A stretch of 64,000 bases of DNA from Topomyia yanbarensis (GCF_030247195.1 NC_080672.1:402521037-402585036); one strand, 5' to 3'. Positions 1 through 10,796 are shown, counted from the first letter of the stretch. The notes: generated by a model from the sequence alone, not told the origin. Translations and numbers: made by a program.

Positions 1-187
1 TGGTCCTAAGTGCAAATGACAGTTTCTCATTGTTTACTTTCACTTTCGCTAATAACACGCCAGTTTATACGTTTGTTACTCAACTCTTAGCTAGTCGAAA
101 TAAGGGTTTTTCGATATATTTCGAAAGTAAACAAAGAGAGGCTCTCATTTGCACTTAGGACCATTTGACATGTTTGTCGAGAATTGT
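1..187. mobile_element. Foldback MITE (TGGTCCTAAGTGC type), cut by the window edge
   Basis: The inverted ends run from TGGTCCTAAGTGCAAATGA at base 1 to its complement ending at 164. Homology continues outward as ACATGTTTG...GAATTGT. The inner arms carry TTGTTTACTTTC and GAAAGTAAACAA. The complete copy in the right arm (51380-51590) shows terminal arms of at least 40 bp. There is no coding potential. Confidence 0.75.
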
Positions 188-544
188 TTTGCTTACTGAC
201 ACAACACTAAACATGAGAATCGTTCGGTCAAAGGCAGGCTTCAAATTTAGCGGAAAGCGTTATAACCTAATACAACAACGGTTTGATGGCGAATACAGTG
301 ACTAAGTCAATCCCCGAGAGTTATTCGAGCGTAGTAAGAATCTTTCGATTTCAGAAACTGAGATAAAAAGTTCCAAAAAAGAAAGTTTGGGATACAGAAA
401 TGACCGCCAAAATGATTTTTTTTTACATCTGAACGGCCAGATTAAACAGAAGGAAACCCGAAATCGATTGTTCTGCTTACAAGTCAACGAAAAGTTGGAT
501 GTTGCGCGTTGAACAAAAATCGCCGGACTTTAAGAAGAAAATTT

Positions 545-1346
545 AGCCCATTCATGCCCGAGTTGTTTAAAAACCAACGTTTCTTAACAGCTATATCTTC
601 TGATTTCGGTAAGATTTGGCCACCAGTATTTTTTTTTATTTGAGCAGCGTTAAGGTTGGACAGAGAATGGGAAAAAATCGAAAACGAAAGAAGCAGTTTT
701 TTTCCACACCGTGAATTGGATCTTCATAAAAATCAATCAGCTTATTTATGTAGAATGTTGTTACAGAACTGCTGATTGATTTTTATAAAGATCTAACACG
801 GTATGAAAAAAAACTGCTTTTTTTGTTTTGGATTTTTGCGCTTTCTCTGATCAACCTTAAACTCACTAATTATAAAGAATTGCGACTGATTTCTTGTAAG
901 CTTTTGTTAGTCTCCTTTCAAGAAATTAGTTCGCTCGGCAGTGCATTGAAAGGCAGTAAAAATCATATCTAGCTCACTGTCAACTTCAATACCCAAACTC
1001 GCGAGCACCTTGAGGTCAAAAGAAGGTGAAACGCGATGTTTGATTCGACGATTAACTGCTTTTTTGGTATATCTTTGTGGCCTTGAAATATTTCTGAAAA
1101 CTGATCAAACTAATCAATTTAGACTGTCTTCGACCACCTTTTCCATGGAATTGAACTACTCTCAATATTTTAGGACAATTGTACTAGACATTAGAATGTA
1201 GAAATAGGGCAGCATCTAGCACTGCGCGAGAATAATCTACCACAATCAAAATAAGTTTTTCATGTTTCTTGACCCCAATAGCGGTAAGAAAAAATTGTTT
1301 CGCAATCCAGCATGCACTAGAAAAAGTTGGACATGGAAAGCGTAAA
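545..1346. mobile_element. MITE family A, copy 1 (ends CCCATTCATGCCC / GGACATGGAAAG)
   Basis: Diverged member of a non-autonomous family seen three times in each arm (also 6488-6942 and 11704-12227). The ends resemble CCCTTTCATGCCC in inverted orientation. Shared internal stretches include a block with GACTGTC...CCATGnAATTGnACTA and a tail with CACTAGAAAAAGTTGG. This copy is longer because the hairpin MITE at 650-860 is nested in it. No transposase is seen. Confidence 0.7.
650..860. mobile_element. Hairpin MITE with TTAA-flanked ends
   Basis: Nearly the whole element is one hairpin. The two arms, each about 90 nt, run from TTAAGGTTG at 650 to its complement CAACCTTAA ending at 860, passing through AAGCAGTTTTTTT and a loop near TCAATCAGC/GCTGATTGA. 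The TTAA at both ends could be a piggyBac-style target duplication, although these ends lack the usual C-rich start. The mirror copy is 50708-50917. Confidence 0.7.
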
Positions 1347-2580
1347 AAAACAAATCTTCAATCGACAGAAACGGCACAAATTCATTCGGAAATACAGACA
1401 ATGGAAAGGGGAACAGTGCAATGTTGGCGTTTCGGACAAAGAAAATGCATTTGGATGAACAGTGCTGCTACCACTGTTAGTGACTAGTACTATTGGAGCT
1501 AAGTGAATGTGGTTAGATTAAAGCATTATTTTGAAGTCGGAAAACATTTTGAGCGAGGTGAAGAATCATTTTCCGCAAAATAACACATCGATTCATTTTT
1601 CCATGCAATCCATGGTTGGGTTTATTGCGTAAAACACGTCCCTTGTTGAATAATTTACTTTCAACTGGAATTGGAATCAGCTAGCTGAAATAAACCTTAT
1701 CTTGGCTGAAATCATCCAGGGAAGCAGTTTGATACCAGTTTGAATTGAACTGAATTGTGTTTTGAATTGAAATCGATATGACAACGGCTCGATGGCGAGT
1801 TGAATTATTGAAAGTAATCAAAAAGAAGATGGCCAAAAGAAACACTTACCATGAATCTGCGTCGAAGTTTGCTGCCTAGATTCGATTTTATTCTGGAATT
1901 AAACGGTTTAGATATTTTGCCCTGGTCTGACGATTCAGAGAGCAAGGCGCTAGTCGCATTAAGTTCAATTTTTGTGTTTCGAACTCGTCTCGTCAGTAAC
2001 TGGTACCGACTTGGGGCGACGTTAGACAATGTATCTAATCATCTTTAGAGATGTGCGGCTTAAGACATTTTCTGATCCAGATTAGTATTGTGAGTTAATA
2101 TCTCAATCCTTTTTTCTGTTTTTAAGTCCGAAACTATTGATTTGTTTTACGACAATAACACATCCAAAACCATGCGACTTGCACGACTCTATAGGTTGTC
2201 TCATCAGATCTACAATAGTTTGCAGATGAAACTTGGGATTGCAAGCTGCTAGCGGATTGCAAAAGTACCAGATAATGCTGTGTGAGGTGCTGTCCCGGTT
2301 AACAATGAGGCGAACGAGATATTTGCAGATACGTCATTTAGTAGGACAACTGACAGTTTGTTGGCTGAATTTTATTTAATTACTTTTAATTTAAAAATCA
2401 GAAAAGAATAATTAAGGTTTAAAAATAATATAAGTGTACTCGTTAGGACACCCGCTATCAATACATATGAAAAACTGACACATTTTTTTTTTAAATTAAA
2501 GATCATTATTAGTCATATGTGCAAGCCCTAGCCAGGAAGGATTCTCAGTGATCAATAGAATCGTAGCACGAGCCGCGCAA
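1347..2580. other. Non-coding stretch, no feature recognised
   Basis: AT-rich sequence with stops in all frames. The short ORFs show no domain or transposon motif, and no tRNA or inverted repeat was recognised here. It is mirrored at about 49000-50220. Confidence 0.6.
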
Positions 2581-2590
2581 ATCTCCTGTA

Positions 2591-2614
2591 CATTGCGAAT
2601 CGACTGTGAAGTTT
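2591..2614. repeat. 24 bp repeat followed by GCATAA iterations
   Basis: A 24 bp word starting CATTGCGAATCGACTGTG occurs here and again at 4814-4837. At this copy it is followed by AGCATAAGCATAAGCATAAG, a short hexamer array of the sort found at the 3' ends of some LINEs and SINEs. This may be the tail of a retroposon lying on the minus strand at about 2615-2900; that element was not identified. Confidence 0.5.
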
Positions 2615-2929
2615 AGCATAAGCATAAGCATAAGAGATCGCCCGTAGTTGCTATTCCGTTATTGACCAGAACCAAATTAGGTTGCAAAATGTTCATTGGA
2701 ACAACATGCTTGGGAATAACATGATGAGCCACATTGTACAATCTATTCTGATCCCTGCATGCTGATCAATACCGACGCCGGCCACGTCCGAATGCAGATC
2801 TTCTGGGAAAGGAAGGAATGTTAGTCCGATACATGTTGCTACTAGAGACCGAGGAATCCTCTGCATCTCCACATGTATCACGGGAATGGGAGAGTTGTTA
2901 GTAAGTGTGCCAGTGGCGTTATCATGTAA

Positions 2930-3440
2930 TAATTGCTCTGGGCAGCCGGCTGCCGAGAATGTGGGAAATTTATCATTTGTTGTATTAATACGATTAGCAA
3001 AATAAGCAACTTGAACTCCGGAAAGCCGGCTATAAGGAGCACTGCTTATATTTCTTAATAATATTCAATCACGCGACGAATTTTTTGTGGTTTCTATCGT
3101 GTCGGTGCTGATTTTACCCGGTGATCGTTTGAATAAAATGAGTAATCTTATACAGAAGGTTCATCACACTCTTCCATAGGTGTCGCGAAGTTGGTGTTCT
3201 AGGATTCGCTCCATGCAAGCGATGCGACCTGTACATAGTTCATTAGGTAGTAGTTTAGTAAGTTTTCGAGAACACGATCGCTCGAAAAAGAAGATCTTGT
3301 TTAGTTTTTGGTTCTTTTTAAACACTGGGTAGCCGGCTACCGAGAGTATCCTATGTTTTCTAAACAAAAGCAATTTCAACTCCACACAGCCGATCGTGGG
3401 AGTATTGCCTAGAAAAGCTAATCTTATCTGCATAATAGGC
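2930..3440. repeat. Pair of diverged segments centred on GCAGCCGGCTGC
   Basis: Two related segments, about 2935-3045 and 3325-3430, each open with the short palindrome GCAGCCGGCTGCCGAGA or GTAGCCGGCTACCGAGAG and continue with similar sequence (AACTTGAACTCC versus ATTTCAACTCC, then AGCCGG or AGCCGA). The central palindrome differs by a compensating base pair. A minus-strand frame over 3164-3433 is open for 89 codons but matches nothing I recognise. Confidence 0.4.
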
Positions 3441-5118
3441 CGGATTACTATTTATTGCCACATTATTTAGACTAATTTTTTGCTATACCTTCTCCACAAT
3501 ATATTTTTTGGGTTGCAAACTACCGAGTGATAACACGTTATACACATAAAGAGTTATGATAGCTCGAGATGTTATAAATCAACGAAAGTATTTCCTATTT
3601 CTAATATCGGATTGTTTGCGAAATACACGTATACGAACGATTATATCGAACATTAAAGGGAAATACAGAGGCTCGTTAACCTGATGCACGGGCTTGCCAC
3701 CAATAACGGAACTTGAAATTAGATTCATTAAAACAGACGCGGCGAATTTTCAGTACGTATTGATCCGCGATCATCGATACTAGTCAAGTTAAAGTCTTAT
3801 TGGAGCTGATTTCCCAACAACTATTCGTTTGGACGGTATTGTTTTCTCCGCTAGATCTGTTCGCACCCTCTCATTCTGCTACTATTGGCAGAAGGCTGAT
3901 AGCACCCAGTCGTCGCCGGTCTAAGGACCAAATGCCATTAATAAACTTAGACTCGCGTGGAGGCATGAGATAGAATTGAAAGCTGAATGAACATGACAGC
4001 AAAACACTTATTCTTCGTGCTGACATAACTGAAGGTAATTGCCTACCGATCCCCGACTCCCCCCGCGAATTGTCAATTCTCAAACCCTATACATGATTGA
4101 AGTCATCATTCTACTCAAATAAGGCCATGTGTCTTCCCTAAGCACATTGAATGCTCTTTGGATCAGTTCCCCAGTTGGTAAAACAAACTCTAAAGAAACA
4201 TAGAAATTAGTTTGCTCAGTCCAAAGAAAAGTTTGCCGACCGGCAGATACGTGTTCCCGAATATTAAAGAATCAAAACCTCTCCTCATACGCAATAAAAT
4301 AAGAAAGTAAAAAAAAACAGTTGAATATCCAAGGCGGCTCATTTCCAAATATAGCACCGCCTATGAAACACCCAATAAAACATAGGTGACAAGGGACGCG
4401 GACGAAATTAGCTGAGCTGGAGTGGCTGGTTTGCCACCTATTTTTCGGGCGAAGAATTTTGGGGCGACACCTGGTAGTCGCTAGTCGCTGGTGAAACGCC
4501 AATTATTTGAATATGCTAATTTTTCTTATTGCCGTATCTTTTTTCACTTTTCGGATTGAATTTTTTTCCCTGAAAAACCATTTTTCACTATTTTTAGAAT
4601 ATACACTGTGTTTCTAGATGTTTTCTGTGAACTTTTATTGTCCTTGCATCGGGAATCGACGGCCCGTAATGCGAGGAAAAGATATTTTTTCATTTGCCGG
4701 AATTCGATTTTCACAAACTGTCACCACTCGCGTCACTCAAAAATATGCCGAAAATGCTTTTATAAGCCACTTAACTTTGTATAATCGTTAAATTGCACCC
4801 TTATTGACACTTCCATTGCGAATCGACTGTGAAGTTTGTCGAAATAGTAGGTCGCAACGGAACGCAGTACCAAGGTTTTGCTTTATACTAGCAAAAGCTT
4901 TGATTCGTTTTTTTCGTTGTTCCATCAAATTATGGTAATTAAAAAAAATATATCGCTTAAGACTAAAAAAAGGATTCGGTTTTATATTTGAACAGGAAAA
5001 ATATAGTGCGATCAAACGTAGATCTGTCATTGTAGAACTGACATTTTTCTCTACATATACGGCAATTTGAAATAGGCGACAATTGATCGGTTACACTCAA
5101 TTTAATTTCCTCGAATAC
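3441..5118. other. Non-coding stretch between repeat debris and the first glycoprotein gene
   Basis: No domain, transposase or RNA gene could be recognised. It contains the second copy of the 24 bp repeat (4814-4837). Short ORFs of 70-84 codons carry no motif. It is mirrored at about 46470-48110. Confidence 0.5.
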
Positions 5119-5124
5119 TTTATT
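5119..5124 (-). promoter_or_regulatory. Polyadenylation signal AATAAA
   Basis: AATAAA on the minus strand, 23 nt after the stop of the gene at 5148-5837. The mirror is at 46461-46466, and the signal is conserved in the third family member (AATAAAGTAT). It supports a compact, single-exon transcription unit. Confidence 0.6.
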
Positions 5125-5147
5125 TCCGTTTAAGCACTCGTTTAACT

Positions 5148-5837
5148 TCAAAACAGTAGAACAACTACCAGCAAAACTTCCATCAGTAGAACACCAAGTA
5201 TAAGCCATACGTACCATGTCGCCGATCTGCTCCCCATGAACCGGGAGATAATTTTCGACGTCTCAGGTGAGCATATGGCCGGAGAAAAATCTCGAGTGTG
5301 GTATGATTCGGTACGGAGACAACTGCAGTTAGCCGAATTTTCCCTCGGTTCGTGACACAGAACGCCTTCAGCGTAGTGCGTGAGCTTGAATGAAGCCGTA
5401 GAGCCGGATTGCTCAATGCTTAAAATATCTCTTGTAAAGGTAATATCATACTGGTCATCGGGATGGAAGTCTTTTTGCGTAGCACACCACGGAATTGAGC
5501 TACCGATCCAGCATTGCCTACCCTCCAAGTAGGTGATGTAAAATCCGACGACTTCCGTTAAATTGCACATGGTGTAAACTACCAAGGACAAGATGGTTCC
5601 GTAAGGATCTCTAACGGAATGAACCATTAGACAAGGATTGGTCTCCAACATCTGTATAATGTTGATAGTGACATTTTTGAAGCGGGATTCTTCTGCCTTC
5701 CGTTGAAGCATTTTTGTGGTGAAAAATAATTTCCTGTCCCATAATCCTGTTAGATTGGCGTTAATCGGTAGACAGAGAGACTCGAGAGGATCCAGTACAG
5801 CAAGTGATACAAGCTGCAGTAGCAACAGCAGCAACAT
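5148..5837 (-). CDS. Secreted, anchored cysteine-rich glycoprotein of unrecognised family (copy 1)
   Basis: The product is 229 aa from the ATG at 5837. Residues 1-14 are a leucine-rich signal peptide (MLLLLLLQLVSLAV). The ectodomain has eight cysteines shared with the other copies: one in CLP, one in NPCLMV, one in TMC, one in QCW, one in WCAT, two in NCSC and one in AIC. It also has N-glycosylation sites NLT, NVT, NLT and NCS, and a conserved core WCAT...FHPDD.Y.ITFTR. Residues 208-229 are purely hydrophobic and end the protein with no cytoplasmic tail. This suggests a GPI-anchor signal (small residues GSRSA precede it) or a terminal membrane anchor. The GLW near the N-terminus faintly recalls the lipocalin G-x-W motif, but nothing else supports that. 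There are no introns. The mirror copy (45748-46437) differs at five residues. Function unknown. Confidence 0.8.
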   Translation of the reverse strand: MLLLLLLQLVSLAVLDPLESLCLPINANLTGLWDRKLFFTTKMLQRKAEESRFKNVTINIIQMLETNPCLMVHSVRDPYGTILSLVVYTMCNLTEVVGFYITYLEGRQCWIGSSIPWCATQKDFHPDDQYDITFTRDILSIEQSGSTASFKLTHYAEGVLCHEPRENSANCSCLRTESYHTRDFSPAICSPETSKIISRFMGSRSATWYVWLILGVLLMEVLLVVVLLF

Positions 5838-6126
5838 GATTAACTTTCCGAAATCCGTCTATAACCTCTTGACTGGTTGAAGTAAGATTGAGAAACTATG
5901 ATAGCAAGTTTTGCTGGACAGTGGTCTCTGAAATGCGTGAGAATTTTGGGTAGCGCAGCATATGGTGACATCCATTAACCCTTCGTCATCCTTTCTACCA
6001 AATTATGGCGAGTAAGTACTCTCCAAATTCCTAATACCCCGATGACTATAGGCGATAAGAAGAATTGGTGTGGCCGGATTGTAGTTTGAGCAATGAAGGC
6101 ATATTGGTAGCACTTATTCCCCACAC

Positions 6127-6190
6127 TTCAGTGAAACGGGATTGTTAAGGGTTGATCGATGCCATCACATATTGCATCATATCTCTCAAT
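6127..6190 (+). repeat. Upstream module 'S' (about 60 bp), inverted relative to its gene
   Basis: A segment containing GATGCCATCAC and TATTGCATCAT recurs near every member of the glycoprotein family: here, at about 12840-12905 (minus), at 53368-53422 (plus), and in the mirror arm. At this copy and at copy 2 it points away from the gene; at copy 3 it points with the gene. It is probably a mobile-element fragment carried along with the duplications, or part of the ancestral duplicated unit. Confidence 0.5.
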
Positions 6191-6317
6191 GTATTTTCCA
6201 AGAAACCTCAAATGGCCTACTTTCTGCCGTCGTTTACAGGTAGCTGTTAAGTCACGTGTTTGCAGCCAAGATAAAATATCTCGCATACGGTCGATCCACA
6301 ATTGACAGCAAGAATTA

Positions 6318-6430
6318 GAGGTGGGCATATCGCAGTAGACATCGATTACCTTATACGCAGCTCACTTGGGTTGGATTCTCTAACCCGAAAAAGAGTTAAA
6401 CTGAAGCATAACGACATAAGATTCCTATAT
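6318..6430 (+). mobile_element. 5' fragment of a tRNA-related SINE
   Basis: The run GTGGGCATATCGCAGTAG, then TCGATTACCTTATACGCAGC and a box-B-like GGTTGGATTCTCTAACCC, matches the head of the SINEs at 57183-57340 and 58914-59068. The usual 3' block (AAGGTTAAAACCTCTAT) is missing, so this is a truncated copy. The mirror is at about 45155-45270. Confidence 0.5.
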
Positions 6431-6487
6431 GTGATGACTTATAAATCAACCCAATTTTTATTCCTTGGTTTAATATATGATACTAAC

Positions 6488-6942
6488 TCTTTCATGTCCA
6501 TCTTTCAAACTTATTTTGCATTGAAAACGGTGGGGCAAGGAACACGAAAAAGCTTTTTTCATAATTATAGGTGCTCGATATAATTCTCCTAGAATATTTA
6601 TAATAATCCAATTGGGTGGAAAACGTAGTCGAAGACTGTCTGAATTGGTAGGTTTAATCAATTTTCAATAACATTACAAAATAACGAAGATTTGTTAAAA
6701 TTTCATTTTTCGCCTTCAACGTAAATTGACACTGACAGCACTGCTCCATCGGAATCCTATCAGAATAATTGTAATAAGTTCAGTTCTAGAGTTGATATTT
6801 GTAACTGTTAGTGCTCAAATGAAAGGTTATAGTCACATTTATTTGCTTTACTTGTTTTTGTGAGTAAATCTTGCGTAAATCAAAAGTTATAGCCTTGAAA
6901 AACGTTGTTGTTTATAAACAACGTGGGCATGAAGGGGTTAAT
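6488..6942. mobile_element. MITE family A, copy 3 (unoccupied LINE target site inside)
   Basis: A 455 bp element with inverted ends CTCTTTCATGTCCATC and GTGGGCATGAAGGGGTT. It runs in the opposite orientation to copies 1 and 2. Bases 6500-6512 are the empty target (ATCTTTCAAACTT) of the LINE that interrupts the mirror copy in the right arm. Confidence 0.8.
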
Positions 6943-7051
6943 GAGTGCGCCTTATAAAATTGATGTGGTTGATTTGTGATTTTCATTGGCTATTTATTGG
7001 AAAAAATGTCAATTTTTCTTATCCAACCGATAATTTGATGTAGGAGCTGAG

Positions 7052-8123
7052 TAGGGGAACCCGGGGCTATTAAGACAGTGGGGGTAATTCGGACCCCCAC
7101 GATTTCTCAGAAAATATCATACATGTTCGTGGAACCGCTATTCTGAAACATTAATTTCGAGATCAGAAGTTGATTCTTTGGTCTTTGTAGAAAGGGGATA
7201 CAACGTGTTTCGTTGTTTTGCCATTCTCAAAACAAAAATCATTATAATGGAGAAACCGTGATAAAAGCAACAAATAAAAGTGAAAAAATAAAAGGTAAGT
7301 GTTTTGGAAAGCTTAAGGCTCTTATTTTATGGAATGATTTTTGTTTGGGTGAAAACAGAGATATTTTCGAGACGCTCACCACATTTCTAGACCTTTTATT
7401 CAAAACGACATATCTACAATGAGTGACTCTCTTTGTTTACTTTCTCTTCTGTTAATAATTCGGTCGCTTTAACATTTATCCCTCAGATCTTTGCATAATA
7501 TGCTAGTCAAAACCACCGTCTTTCGATCTGTACTGTAAAATAAGTGAAAAGTGCTATAGTGGCGCCGTAAAAATCGAAAGAGAAAGTAAACAAAGAGAAT
7601 CACTCATTGTAGATGTTTTTTTTTGAAAAAACGCTCAAGATTTATGCGATATGACCATACGGGGCTTTTCGGACCCCCTATTCCGTCAACCACCGTTCAG
7701 CGGCTTGCAGCTACGCACACCATTGCACACGGCACATCAAAGAAAATACATGGGCCGTCAATCGTCAGCTGTGACATACCAGTAAGTTTTTGTAAAGCAA
7801 TTAATCTTTTTGCTTCTTTAGGAGTGTCTCTTGTAACTACCTTCCTACAGTTCCCATGAATTCATAGGTAAACATAATTCCATTGTAAAAAAATAAGGAG
7901 GTCCGAATTACCCTTACGTTGTAAAAGGATGGAAAAACGTAGAGGTTTGTAAATCGTCGCCTAGCGCTGCCATTGAGTGGTGCAAATGAACCTTTTATGT
8001 CACCAAAACGTAGCTGAGATTTCAAACTAACTATTAGAACTTTTTACCGGTAACTTTTTTCACAGCTATCCTCCTAAAAGGGCGATTTGCATAAGTTGGT
8101 CCGAATAGCTCCGGGTTCCCCTA
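7052..8123. mobile_element. Non-autonomous DNA element with TAGGGGAACCCGG ends
   Basis: The terminal inverted repeats begin TAGGGGAACCCGGGGCTATT at 7052 and end AGCTCCGGGTTCCCCTA at 8123. The outer TA dinucleotides fit a Tc1/mariner-type TA target. Further in, runs such as GGGGGTAATTCGGACCCCC lie next to both ends. The 1.07 kb body has no transposase and contains a second MITE at 7411-7615. The mirror is 37337-38408. Confidence 0.7.
7411..7615. mobile_element. Nested foldback MITE with CTACAATGAGTGA ends
   Basis: Inverted ends ATCTACAATGAGTGA and TCACTCATTGTAGAT enclose arms with CTCTTTGTTTACTTTCTCTT and its complement. The inner arm resembles that of the MITE at 1-187 although the termini differ, suggesting related families. 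It is inserted in the larger element 7052-8123; mirror copy at about 37846-38050. Confidence 0.75.
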
Positions 8124-9569
8124 TAACATAGGCACTGTCAAATATGTGGATAACAAATGTAAGTGCTAGTTGAATTTTTATTTTTTATTGTTTCTTAGGT
8201 ATATATTTTATATATTTTGCAGGAGTTCTGAAATATTTTCACTGAGAATAATCCAAATTTTTCGAAACTACAGAGCCATATTTGGGAAATTAATAGTGTG
8301 TCTAGTCCAATCTCTAATTTATGATCACTTTGTCTTTAAGAAACTACGAGAAAGAGAAAGGTTTGTTCAGTTATGTGTACCTTTGTAAATAACGGAAAGC
8401 ATATTTTTCCGGAATATTTAACAAGCAAAGTCCTGTTTACTTCCCATTATTCGCTGTGTGCCGACGTTATTAGTTTGTGGTGTCATATCTGTTTTCGGGT
8501 AGATATTTGATCTTTATCTATAAAAGAACGTACACCGATTTGATACTTCATTATTTTGGGCTTCGTAGGCGAATAACGAGCATTGTGGTTTGTTGACGAG
8601 ATACTTCACGAAATTATTGCACTACGTAGAAATCGTGGCCAAAAAGTAATTCGTTATCCAAATTAAGATAAAAATTCGAAAACTAACTACTATTTAAAAA
8701 CATTTTTGAGTGGCCCTCTTAAACTTTTACACAGTAGTATTCTGTAACTTTCTTCTACTTTGATTACATTTTCATTACATTTTAGCAACATCTGAATTTA
8801 TTAGCTGCTACTTCGTCACTTTCATTCGATTTACTGAAGTTCCATGCAGTTTGGCGGCGAGCACAAAATTTATCTTGATGACTCTATGCAAGTCTAGAAC
8901 TAGTTTTAAATAACGATACGATCTGAAATCAGACCAAACCACAAGCTTGTCTGTAAGAAGTAGTGGACGTTGTTGAAGGCACTCTTTGTAATAAATCCTC
9001 TGCCCTGGTTCATAATCCCGATTGTGACATAAATCTGACTTCGCTTACCGCTACTGCAGATTGCTTGCCTGCCCAAAAATATTCTAGCCAATTTCGTTTT
9101 ACTATTTGTTTGTATTTGTCGTCAATATCAAATTAAATTAAAAATGGTGGTAAATATCAGGCATTTCTACTGGCAAGGGGAAACCGAAACACCAAAAATT
9201 CGACTTGACATTTATGTTATAAGAGTTATAATATAAAATTCATATTCACGTACAAAAGATAAATTATATAAATATTCTAAATACTGTTCCAAAATTACAT
9301 ATTTCCATGTGATATACTTGGGGTGTAAAGATTTTTAAGGTCCACATGTATTTTTGTATCTCATTCGTTGTTCGCTAGTCGAATGAGAAGCATGTAGATG
9401 CATTATCAGACGGTGAAATAAGAAATAGTCTGGATTTTAGTCGCTCCTAAATAGACTCGCATGTTGCGTTTATTGCCATCTGTGGGATGCACTATATTAT
9501 GATGACCAAATCCTAATATTCAGTGTTTCGTGGGGAATTTAACAACAACTTCGTTTTAACGGGTAGAAT
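8124..9569. other. Non-coding stretch, no feature recognised
   Basis: AT-rich, with frequent stops on both strands. No RNA gene, transposon protein or clear inverted repeat was seen. It is mirrored at about 35890-37336. Confidence 0.6.
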
Positions 9570-9705
9570 ACCAATCGGTTTTTTTGAGTCTACTTTCTAC
9601 TTCTGCCGCAGTCAAACGTACAATCGAGCCAAGTGAACAACGGGCCTCTCGATCTAGTGTGCATTGTCTCGAGAACAGAGGAAATATCGGATTATTCTTG
9701 TCATC

Positions 9706-10506
9706 ATGAGTAAAGTAGACGAAAAAGCTCTACTCCGACCCAACGCAGCGGTCGTTGATTTTAAATTTTGTTTAAAACGACCGAGTTTTAGTGAAGTGGA
9801 ATACCTTCTGAAGGTAAAAATGAAACTTAGGCTTACGGAAGTCTTGTACCTTCAGTATTATCATCTTCGCAATGTAGTGTTAATATCATTCAACACGTTA
9901 GCACAAGCCGAGCGTTTCGTTTTGAGGAACAACTTAAAACACGTGGTTGAAAGTGACAACGTTGGAATTAAGATTCCCGTATATATTGAGAATGATTATA
10001 TAGATGTAAGGTTATATGACCTATCACCTCGTACCCCTCCTGAGACAATTGCAAAATGCATGTCGCAATACGGAGAAGTAGAATCCGTTACACCTGATAC
10101 TTGGAGAAACTTCTTCCCGGGTACTCCTAACGGTGTTTTTGTAGTGAGGATGCGGGTTGAAAGGCCTATACCCTCCTACTTAACAATAAAACTCAAAACT
10201 CACGGAACTACAATTATGCAAACTACGCTATGCACCCATGAGGGGCAAACTCCTACGTGCAAGTATTGTAATCAGACAGCTCATCATGGACAACCATGCG
10301 CGGAAGATGCAGAGGAAGACGCATCTCAACCGACTGCCAACTCATCTACGGCAAACCAACCCAAAACAGAGTTTTCAATACCAATACCTGAACCACAAAC
10401 AGTGGCTAAATTTGTGGCAGCAGTTTCACAGACCATAATGACAACCACAAAAGAAGCATCCAGCGCCCCAAAAGCAACTGTAAGCAACATCGGCAAACGA
10501 ATATAG
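9706..10506 (+). CDS. ORF1 (Gag-like nucleic-acid-binding protein) of the half-LINE
   Basis: The product is 266 aa from ATG 9706; the frame is open upstream, but only to a TTG. A central RRM-like stretch (around YIDVRLYDLSPRTPPETIAK and GVFVVRMRV) is followed by one CCHC zinc knuckle, CKYCNQTAHHGQPC (C-x2-C-x4-H-x4-C). The C-terminus is a polar Thr/Ser/Gln-rich tail. This layout is typical of ORF1 proteins of LOA/Jockey-group LINEs of mosquitoes, which bind element RNA in cytoplasmic particles. The frame has no stop in either arm, unlike most transposon genes here. No ORF2 follows. Confidence 0.8.
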   Translation: MSKVDEKALLRPNAAVVDFKFCLKRPSFSEVEYLLKVKMKLRLTEVLYLQYYHLRNVVLISFNTLAQAERFVLRNNLKHVVESDNVGIKIPVYIENDYIDVRLYDLSPRTPPETIAKCMSQYGEVESVTPDTWRNFFPGTPNGVFVVRMRVERPIPSYLTIKLKTHGTTIMQTTLCTHEGQTPTCKYCNQTAHHGQPCAEDAEEDASQPTANSSTANQPKTEFSIPIPEPQTVAKFVAAVSQTIMTTTKEASSAPKATVSNIGKRI

Positions 10507-10763
10507 TAACAATGACGACGGATTTACACTGATCAACAATAAGTGCAAGAAGCTAGGGAGAACATCTGATCCTGGACACCAAGCCAGCTTCGGCCGGGAC
10601 GTGAAAAACAAGAGAGAATTAAATGACCCCCCTGACGCTGTTTGCCAACAGACCTCGCGAAAAAAGTCTCCGCTCGCAATAAAAAGTTGCGCGCACGAGA
10701 TCCAATTAATTAATTCTTGTTTGTATTTTCATTTTTACATATATTGTAAACGTATAAAAGATC

Positions 10764-10796
10764 CACGGCTCCGTTAAGCTACCGCTATGAGCCGTG
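10764..10796 (+). promoter_or_regulatory. 3'-UTR stem-loop of the half-LINE
   Basis: CACGGCTC and GAGCCGTG form a perfect 8 bp stem around a 17 nt loop (10772-10788) containing TTAAGCTA.CGC, followed by TCAAATAAACGA and poly(A). The LINE at 38961-45072 has the same loop length and core with a changed but still paired stem. It is likely the recognition hairpin for the reverse transcriptase. Confidence 0.7.

Noticed and set aside
5148..5837. Lipocalin assignment based on the G-L-W motif
   Set aside because: Only one short motif agrees; the cysteine pattern and the rest of the chain do not clearly fit. Left as unknown.
9664..10506. RRM-like protein that could be a male-determining Nix-type gene in a palindrome
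   Set aside because: It lies inside a retroposon with target duplications and poly(A), has a CCHC knuckle typical of LINE ORF1, and is present in both arms. Transposon Gag is the better explanation.
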